The notes below the pieces were generated by a model that searched no databases, had not been told where the DNA came from, and saw only the letters and a list, made by a program, of their open reading frames with translations. Positions 1 through 4,114 of a stretch of 5,512 nt of DNA are shown piece after piece. Both the position numbers and the translations under genes were made by a program. Each line of letters opens with the position of its first letter. The stretch's first letter is position 1. Origin of the DNA: Acidocella sp. (GTDB lineage: Bacteria; Pseudomonadota; Alphaproteobacteria; Acetobacterales; Acetobacteraceae); contig JAQUAC010000103.1 of NCBI GenBank assembly GCA_028687415.1, forward strand, positions 1 through 5,512, written 5' to 3'.

Positions 1-1291
1 GCTGCTTGGCCAGATACATGGCAATCTGCCGTGGCCGGGCGATATTGCGCGCCCGCCGGGCGGAAGACATCTCCGACACACGTATATTATAGTGCTCCGC
101 CACCTTCTTCTGGATCTCCTGAATGGAGACCTTGCGGTCATGCGCCTTCAGTAGGTCGTGCAGCACCTCATGCGCGGTTTCCATGGTCAGTGCGCGGTCG
201 AACAAATTGGCGTGGGCAATCAGCCGGTTCAGCGCGCCCTCCAGCTCACGGTTGTTGGAGGTAATCTTGCGCGCCAGGAATTCCAGCACCTTACTCGGCA
301 CCTCCACCCCTGCCCGCTGCGCCTTGGCCTCCAGAATGGAGATACGCAGTTCAAAGGTGGTGGCATGCAGATCAGCCACCATGCCGCAGCCCAGCCGCGT
401 TCGCAGGCGGTCTTCCAGGCCGGAGAGGTCGGAGGGGGATTTATCCGCCGAGATGACGATCTGCTTGCCGGCCTCGACCAGCGCGTTGAACGTATGGAAG
501 AACTCTTCCTGCGTGTTGTCCTTGCCGATGAGGAATTGCAGATCGTCGATCATCAGCACATCCACGCTGCGCAGCTCGTTCTTAAATTCGAGCGTGGATT
601 GCGAGCGCAGCGCGTTGATGAAGCGGTACATGAATTTTTCCGCGGACATATAAGCCACGGAAACCGGAGCGCCGTTGCAGCCCCGGGTGGAAAGCTCCCA
701 GGCAATGGCGTGCATAAGATGGGTTTTGCCCAGCCCGACGCCGCCATACAGGAAGAGCGGGTTGAAGCCGGGGGTCGCCGGAGCTTCGGCCACGCGGCGG
801 GCGCAGGCATAGGCGAATTCGTTCGGTTTACCGACCACGAAGGTTTCAAAGGTATAGCGCTGGTCCAGCGCCGCCGCGGATTCCGGGCGTGCTGAAGCTG
901 GCTGCGGGGCTGGAGCCTGTTGCACCGGGGCAGCCGAGGGTTCGGCCAGGTCCGGCGCGGTGCCGCGCGCGGGCGAGCTGCCGGTGCGGAACTCAACGCG
1001 CTTGATGGCCGGGTTCTCAGCCTGCCAGAAGGCGGCGATCAGCTCGCCATATTCCTTGTTCACCCAATCGCGCAAAAAGCGTGTGGGCAGGATCACGGTC
1101 ACCTCATCCCCGGCAGCGCCGGCGAAGGCTACCTGCTTGAGCCAGGTACGGTATTCCACCTCGCCAACCTCAACCTGCAAGCGGGCTCGCACACGCGACC
1201 ATTGCTCAGCCAGGGTAGAGTCATCCTGCCGCAGCGAAGATATCTTCAGCACGGCGTCACCATCACGCATGGAACCGATCTCCAGGCTCAT
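1..1291 (-). CDS. dnaA: Chromosomal replication initiator protein DnaA (3' end outside window)
   Basis: DnaA is the AAA+ ATPase that binds DnaA boxes at oriC, opens the duplex and helps load DnaB helicase. 430 residues are visible. Domain I spans about 26-100, with the conserved EYRTWL near 46-51. A Pro/Ala-rich linker (domain II) covers about 101-143. The AAA+ domain runs from about 144 to 365, with Walker A GGVGLGKT (183-190), Walker B VLMIDDLQF (245-253), the arginine-finger region LEDRLRTRL (292-300) and sensor II NNRELEGALNRL (346-357). Domain IV starts near 366 and includes SARRARNIARPRQIAMYLAK (410-429). The window ends before the GRDHTTV-type DNA-binding signature, so a few dozen residues are missing. 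The start is uncertain. ATG at 1291 is chosen, but AGGAG (1304-1308) is 12 bases away and lies 6 bases from an in-frame TTG at 1297. An in-frame ATG at 1270 also has GGAG upstream. rpsT lies 398 bases upstream in the same direction, behind a terminator. Identification is certain. Confidence 0.98.
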   Translation of the reverse strand, partial: MSLEIGSMRDGDAVLKISSLRQDDSTLAEQWSRVRARLQVEVGEVEYRTWLKQVAFAGAAGDEVTVILPTRFLRDWVNKEYGELIAAFWQAENPAIKRVEFRTGSSPARGTAPDLAEPSAAPVQQAPAPQPASARPESAAALDQRYTFETFVVGKPNEFAYACARRVAEAPATPGFNPLFLYGGVGLGKTHLMHAIAWELSTRGCNGAPVSVAYMSAEKFMYRFINALRSQSTLEFKNELRSVDVLMIDDLQFLIGKDNTQEEFFHTFNALVEAGKQIVISADKSPSDLSGLEDRLRTRLGCGMVADLHATTFELRISILEAKAQRAGVEVPSKVLEFLARKITSNNRELEGALNRLIAHANLFDRALTMETAHEVLHDLLKAHDRKVSIQEIQKKVAEHYNIRVSEMSSARRARNIARPRQIAMYLAKQ

Positions 1292-1335
1292 TCCCAATTT
1301 CCGCTCCTGCCCCTGAACTCGCCACGCAATACCAT
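1288..1335 (-). other. Possible 15-codon leader ORF overlapping the dnaA start
   Basis: An ATG at 1335 opens a 15-codon reading frame (MVLRGEFRGRSGNWE) whose TGA at 1290-1288 overlaps the dnaA ATG as ATGA, the usual geometry for translational coupling. An AGGG sits only 3 bases upstream of the ATG, closer than ideal. The same frame can be extended back to a TTG at 1473. The peptide looks like no known leader, and short overlaps of this kind occur by chance. It is listed as a possibility, not as a gene. Confidence 0.15.
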
Positions 1336-1459
1336 CAACCCTGCCAAGCACCGGCCCTGATCAGACCCGACGTTCGCAAAATTGAGACAGCCAATGGAAG
1401 TAGATTGAGGCCCTAAGTTAGGTCGAAAACACCCAACCGCGCAAGCGCTCAATTCCACC

Positions 1460-1542
1460 GAGTCGCTGAGCAACCCCCTGACAGGCCAAAATTATAAAGC
1501 AAACTCAAAGACTTACATGGAGTCACTTTGTTAAGGCGATTC
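1460..1542. promoter_or_regulatory. Cluster of three GANTC sites upstream of dnaA
   Basis: GAGTC at 1460-1464, GAGTC at 1520-1524 and GATTC at 1538-1542 lie within 83 bases. GANTC is the target of the alphaproteobacterial cell-cycle methyltransferase CcrM, and in Caulobacter methylation of such sites in the dnaA promoter affects dnaA transcription. By eye the whole window contains only about eleven GANTC sites, so this is a local concentration. Two of the three flank the candidate -35 position of the possible dnaA promoter. Whether this organism has CcrM cannot be seen here. Confidence 0.4.
1491..1519 (-). promoter_or_regulatory. Candidate dnaA promoter (TATAAT box)
   Basis: On the minus strand a perfect TATAAT lies at 1496-1491, inside the most AT-rich stretch of the intergenic region. 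It points towards dnaA and would give a leader of nearly 200 bases. The matching -35 position with a 17-base spacer is CATGTA (1519-1514), a poor match to TTGACA. Either an activator is needed, or the box is a coincidence in AT-rich DNA. No better-spaced pair was found between the terminator and dnaA. Confidence 0.35.
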
Positions 1543-1545
1543 CTA

Positions 1546-1571
1546 TAGTCGTACCCAGTAGTCGTACCCAG
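1546..1571. repeat. Perfect 13-bp tandem direct repeat
   Basis: TAGTCGTACCCAG occurs twice, head to tail without a gap, at 1546-1558 and 1559-1571. On the minus strand it reads CTGGGTACGACTA twice. It lies between the rpsT terminator and the candidate dnaA promoter. A perfect 13-bp repeat is very unlikely by chance in a region this size. It may be a two-copy binding site for a dnaA regulator or simply a recent slippage duplication. It does not match the DnaA-box consensus. Confidence 0.9.
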
Positions 1572-1585
1572 CTCACCAAAGCGTG

Positions 1586-1639
1586 AAAACGCAAAACCGC
1601 CGCAGTCAAGCCATCATTATAATGACTTGACAACGGCGG
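1586..1639 (-). terminator. Rho-independent terminator of rpsT
   Basis: Read on the minus strand, an interrupted dyad is followed by a T-rich run. The outer arms are CCGCCG/CGGCGG (1639-1634 with 1602-1597). After a 2-base mismatch come the inner arms GTCAAG/CTTGAC (1631-1626 with 1610-1605). The apex contains the 10-bp palindrome CATTATAATG (1615-1624). Directly after the GC-rich arm come TTTT, GCG and TTTT (1596-1586). The dyad starts about 50 bases downstream of the rpsT stop and would separate rpsT from dnaA transcription. Confidence 0.75.
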
Positions 1640-1658
1640 CAAAACATTACGTTTTTTG

Positions 1659-1686
1659 AGACGGGCGCCAGAGCGCCCATCCGTCT
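1659..1686 (-). other. Hairpin directly after the rpsT stop codon
   Basis: GGGCGC (1663-1668) and GCGCCC (1673-1678) form a 6-bp GC stem with a 4-base loop. It can be extended by AGAC (1659-1662) pairing with GTCT (1683-1686) across a 4-base bulge. It begins only a few bases after the rpsT TAA. On the minus-strand transcript the bases that follow are C and a run of A, so it lacks the U-tract of a terminator. It more likely shields the 3' end of the rpsT mRNA or acts together with the dyad at 1586-1639. Confidence 0.5.
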
Positions 1687-1689
1687 GGC

Positions 1690-1962
1690 TTAAGCCGCGA
1701 CGGAGACCGCTTTGACGCGGGCGGATAGGCGGGAGATTTTGCGCGAGACCGTGTTGGCCTTCAGCACACCCTTGCCCACAGCACGCTGCAGCTCGGGCTG
1801 AGCGGCGCGGAAAGCGGCGAGGGCAGCGTCCTTGTTGCCGGAGGCCACGGCTTCCTCAACCTTGCGGATGGCGCCATGGACACGCGACTTACGTGCCTTG
1901 TTGCGCGCCGTGCGCTTGAGGGTCTGGCGGATGCGTTTTTGCGCTGATGCGATATTGGCCAT
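1690..1962 (-). CDS. rpsT: 30S ribosomal protein S20
   Basis: S20 is a small, basic, helical protein that binds 16S rRNA early in 30S subunit assembly. The 90-residue length is normal for the family. The N-terminus MANIASAQKRIRQ, the basic block KRTARNKARKSRV (17-29), the helix IRKVEEAVASGNKDAAL and the C-terminal helical stretch GVLKANTVSRKISRL show the family clearly. The ATG at 1962 gives the standard MAN start. The Shine-Dalgarno match is weak: only GGA of CGGATACC lies just upstream. The gene has its own promoter (1996-2024) and is followed by a hairpin and a terminator, so it is probably transcribed alone. dnaA is the next gene in the same direction. Confidence 0.97.
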   Translation of the reverse strand: MANIASAQKRIRQTLKRTARNKARKSRVHGAIRKVEEAVASGNKDAALAAFRAAQPELQRAVGKGVLKANTVSRKISRLSARVKAVSVAA

Positions 1963-1995
1963 GGTATCCGAAACAAAGGGTTCAATGAAGCGCGC

Positions 1996-2024
1996 GGTCT
2001 AGCCCCGCCAGCTCCGCGCGTCAA
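1996..2024 (-). promoter_or_regulatory. rpsT promoter
   Basis: On the minus strand TTGACG (2024-2019) and TAGACC (2001-1996) are separated by exactly 17 bases. The -35 box matches the consensus at five of six positions, and the pair fits the TTGAC-N17 style of alphaproteobacterial housekeeping promoters. Transcription would start near 1989, giving a leader of about 27 bases before the rpsT ATG. The promoter lies just after the stop codon of the upstream cupin gene (TAA, 2032-2030), as expected if rpsT is a separate unit. Confidence 0.7.
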
Positions 2025-2029
2025 GCCGC

Positions 2030-2377
2030 TTATTCGCGGATCACCCAGGATTTGCGCATGGAGGTGAACACCTCCCACGTGCCGGTGAAGCCGGGTTCGA
2101 TCACAAACCTGTCCCCTGCCCCCGCCTCTATGCGGCTCCCATCATCGCCAACCAGCACGCAGGCGCCCGAGATCACCTCCACATACTCCCATTCAGTATA
2201 AGCAATCCGCCATTTTCCTGACGTTGCCTCCCACTCACCAACGCAGAGCTTTTGCGCTGGATTATCGTAAAGCACCCAGGTCCGCGTCTTCGGCGCGCCT
2301 TCCAGCACCTTGTCGGCGGGCACATCCTCCCAGGCCGCCTCCCCCGCAGTTGGGAGCTTCACCAGCGCGGCGCTCAC
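2030..2377 (-). CDS. Small cupin-fold protein (DUF861/Cupin_3-like)
   Basis: This 115-residue protein resembles the single-domain Cupin_3 (DUF861) group, named for the ureidoglycine aminohydrolase cupin. The visible family pattern is VGEWEATSGKWRIAYTEWEY (46-65), then VISGACVLVGDDG (68-80), the turn GAGDRFVIEPGFTGTWEV (86-103) and a C-terminal WVIRE strand. It contains no histidine at all, so the classical His-rich cupin metal site is absent. Any metal would need Glu or other ligands. Substrate and reaction are unknown, and many small members of this group have no assigned activity. The GTG start at 2377 is chosen because it overlaps the TGA of the upstream lipoprotein gene as GTGA, and AGGGG lies a short way upstream. 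It is the last gene of the hslO cluster. The family call is fairly firm; the function is not. Confidence 0.85.
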   Translation of the reverse strand: MSAALVKLPTAGEAAWEDVPADKVLEGAPKTRTWVLYDNPAQKLCVGEWEATSGKWRIAYTEWEYVEVISGACVLVGDDGSRIEAGAGDRFVIEPGFTGTWEVFTSMRKSWVIRE

Positions 2378-3105
2378 TGTGCCTGCCCCTGGCCGAGCGC
2401 CGCCGGCCCCGCGCCAGGCAGATAATTCGGCACGGCGGAGTTTGTGTTCGCCGGAGTCGCCGGGGTGGAGGCCGTCTGGGTAGACGCGGGCGCGGTCAGC
2501 GGTGTGGCCTGAATAACCCCTGTGCTGGCACCGCCCGCCGCGCTGGCGGCTGGCGCTGCGCTCCCCGGCGCGGCGGTCCAGGAGACCCAGTTCGGCAGGT
2601 TATGCTGAATTTGGTATTGCAGCTGCACGTTCATGGCATCCATCATGCGCTTGGTCATTCCGTACAGCGCCGCCCGCATGTCGTCCTGCGTGGCATCGGA
2701 ATCCGGTGCCGTCTGGCTGGCGCTCACGCTCGCCTCGGTGAAGCCGGTGGCTTGGCCATCGGCGCTGGCCAGGTTCACGTCCACAGTCATCTGTCCGATC
2801 AAATTGCCCCCCACCTGATCGATGGAGGCGGTCTGGATCGTCACCGTGCCGGTCCCCGGCTGGCCGGAGGGCACGAGACGGCGGTTCAGCACTCCCTGCA
2901 ACGTGCTGGAGGGCGGCGCCGGGTTCTTGCCCGCCAGCGTGGCCTGGCTGGGCGTGGGCACGTAATTGTTCACCACGTTCAGGCTCGACACCTTCAGCAC
3001 AATCGGCGGCAGATAAGAGTAGTTTAGCGGCTGAAAGGTCTGCGCAGGCGGGGTGCTGCACCCGGCCAGGGCGCAGAGGGGCAGAACAAAGAGAAATTTC
3101 TTCAT
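2374..3105 (-). CDS. Uncharacterised outer-membrane-type lipoprotein
   Basis: The 243-residue product starts with a lipoprotein signal: MKK, a hydrophobic stretch (4-14) and the lipobox LAGC, with the lipidated cysteine at position 16. Ser at the next position, rather than Asp, suggests sorting to the outer membrane. The mature part has three regions. Residues 17-66 are Pro-rich with two short beta-like runs (IVLKVSSLNVVNNYV). Residues 67-175 look like a folded domain with alternating beta strands (TGTVTIQTASI, GQMTVDVNLASA, EASVSAS) and one amphipathic helix (MRAALYGMTKRMMDAMNVQL, 143-162). Residues 178-243 are a low-complexity Ala/Pro/Thr/Ser tail, probably disordered. I do not recognise a named family. 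The layout recalls hypothetical lipoproteins of alphaproteobacteria. ATG 3105 has GGAG (3113-3116) upstream and overlaps the hslO stop by 4 bases (ATGA). Translational coupling with hslO and with the following cupin gene is likely. Confidence 0.85.
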   Translation of the reverse strand: MKKFLFVLPLCALAGCSTPPAQTFQPLNYSYLPPIVLKVSSLNVVNNYVPTPSQATLAGKNPAPPSSTLQGVLNRRLVPSGQPGTGTVTIQTASIDQVGGNLIGQMTVDVNLASADGQATGFTEASVSASQTAPDSDATQDDMRAALYGMTKRMMDAMNVQLQYQIQHNLPNWVSWTAAPGSAAPAASAAGGASTGVIQATPLTAPASTQTASTPATPANTNSAVPNYLPGAGPAALGQGQAQ

Positions 3106-4067
3106 GATGAGGCTCCGGGCCGGCCGTTGACGGAATCACGCGGGAAACGAAAATCAAAATTGCAGAACTCGCAGGTCATGACGATATCCCCATCGACCGC
3201 CATGTGGTCGAGATCGTCATGGGTGAACCCCTCCAATATCCCGCCCAGCCGCGCGCGCGAGCAGCGGCAGCCGAAGCTCAGGGGGCGCGGGCGTCCAACC
3301 GCCACGCCTTCGCCATGGAACAGCCGGTACAGCAACCGCTCCGGCGGCAGGGTGTCATCCAGCAACTCCTCCTGGGTCAGCGTGTCGGCCAGAATGCAGG
3401 CGGTGCGCCAAGCCTCGTCCTGCAGATCAGCGGACATCTCGGGCGAGATGCCCCCCGCTCCGGCCACGCGTTCCAACACCAAAGCCGCCGCGCGCCAGCC
3501 GGAAGGCGTCTCCGCCGCAGCCAGAAAAATCTTCGCCGGCAATTGCTCGGAGGTGGAAAAATAATGTTCCGCCATCTGCGCCAGACTTTCGCCCTCCAGC
3601 GCTACAATGCCCTGTTGCGGATCACGGTCCATCCCTTGGTCCACGGTAAAGGCCAGATAGCCTTTGCCGAGCAACTGCCCCGCATTGGCGTCCGTGGGGA
3701 TCACCGCCTCATCGGTCACGCGCACATAGCCGCGCAACGCCCCGGCCTCGGTGCAATCCACAATCAGCATCGGCACCGGGCCATCCCCACGCGCCTGAAT
3801 GGAGAAGGAGCCGTTGAATTTCAAGGCACTCGCCAGCGCCGCCGCCAGGGCCAGCGCCTGACCCAGCAATGCGCGCACGGGCGGCGCGTGCTCGTGGCGG
3901 GAGAGCAGCGTAGCCGCCAACGGCCCCAGCCGAATCACCCTGCCGCGCACCGGCTGGTCGGGCAGATAAAAGGGAGTCACGCCGCGTGGCACGGATAAAT
4001 CCGGGACCTGCGGCCGGGTTGAGTCGAGAAAAGCGGGCAAATCTGTCATTGTGTGGTAATTAACCAT
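3102..4067 (-). CDS. hslO: Redox-regulated molecular chaperone Hsp33
   Basis: Hsp33 is a cytoplasmic ATP-independent holdase. It carries zinc on four cysteines when reduced and becomes active when oxidative stress forms disulfides and releases the zinc. The 321-residue protein is slightly longer than the roughly 290-residue E. coli protein. The N-terminal substrate-binding domain covers about 28-225. The C-terminal redox domain shows FGCRCS (C267, C269) and MTCEFC (C299, C302), the exact CxC and CxxC zinc motif. All four ligands are present. ATG 4067 gives the longest frame, but ATG 4049 (Met7) is also possible. Neither has a clear Shine-Dalgarno sequence. It is the first gene of a three-gene cluster, and its TGA overlaps the lipoprotein ATG. 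It is divergent from hldE across 47 bases. Confidence 0.97.
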   Translation of the reverse strand: MVNYHTMTDLPAFLDSTRPQVPDLSVPRGVTPFYLPDQPVRGRVIRLGPLAATLLSRHEHAPPVRALLGQALALAAALASALKFNGSFSIQARGDGPVPMLIVDCTEAGALRGYVRVTDEAVIPTDANAGQLLGKGYLAFTVDQGMDRDPQQGIVALEGESLAQMAEHYFSTSEQLPAKIFLAAAETPSGWRAAALVLERVAGAGGISPEMSADLQDEAWRTACILADTLTQEELLDDTLPPERLLYRLFHGEGVAVGRPRPLSFGCRCSRARLGGILEGFTHDDLDHMAVDGDIVMTCEFCNFDFRFPRDSVNGRPGASS

Positions 4068-4114
4068 GTTTTGCTGCCGTTGCCATTAGGGCATGGCCGG
4101 GTTAGCGGTTTAAC
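4068..4114. promoter_or_regulatory. Divergent hslO/hldE promoter gap
   Basis: Only 47 bases separate the two divergent start codons, so their promoters must overlap each other or lie within the coding ends. Towards hldE, TTGCCA (4080-4085), a 17-base spacer and TAGCGG (4103-4108) would start transcription at about the hldE ATG, implying a leaderless mRNA. Towards hslO, CCTAAT (4090-4085) with TTAAAC (4113-4108), 17 bases apart, would start near 4078. Both pairs are weak matches, and the placement is inference. Confidence 0.3.

Larger units (their letters stand above)
1292..1689. other. rpsT-dnaA intergenic region
   Basis: This 398-base gap has no convincing protein gene. Read in the direction of both flanking genes (minus strand), it holds, in order: a hairpin just after the rpsT stop, a terminator-like dyad, a 13-bp tandem repeat, an AT-rich stretch with a TATAAT box, and about 200 bases of probable dnaA leader. 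The leader contains a small dyad (CCTAA-G-TTAGG, 1412-1422) and the palindrome CTGATCAG. Three GANTC sites fall between 1460 and 1542. I looked for TTATNCACA-type DnaA boxes on both strands and found none that fit, so I do not call this an origin. Confidence 0.7.

Noticed and set aside
158..895. Long plus-strand open frame opposite dnaA
   Set aside because: It lies wholly antisense to the unmistakable dnaA coding frame. The protein has no recognisable domain, and such frames are common opposite GC-rich genes.
1627..1632. TTGACA on the plus strand as a -35 box
   Set aside because: It is part of the terminator dyad. No -10 box lies at the right distance, and no plus-strand gene follows.
1292..1689. 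Chromosomal origin (oriC) in the rpsT-dnaA gap
   Set aside because: The region is AT-rich in part and adjacent to dnaA, but no TTATNCACA-type DnaA box fits on either strand. Many alphaproteobacteria place oriC elsewhere.
2060..2075. Inverted repeat GGAGGTG-aa-CACCTCC near the end of the cupin gene
   Set aside because: It has perfect 7-bp arms, but it is in coding sequence, and a short dyad of this kind is expected a few times by chance in a window this size.
2224..3027. Plus-strand open frame opposite the cupin and lipoprotein genes
   Set aside because: It is Arg/Gly/His-rich shadow sequence spanning two opposite-strand genes that have good starts and a lipobox. It has no motif of its own.
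2600..3157. Second minus-strand open frame overlapping the lipoprotein gene
   Set aside because: It is an alternative frame of the lipoprotein gene and the hslO end. It has no signal peptide or domain, and its start does not fit the 4-base overlap pattern.
3204..3998. Plus-strand open frame opposite hslO
   Set aside because: It is antisense to Hsp33, whose four zinc cysteines and full length establish the real frame.
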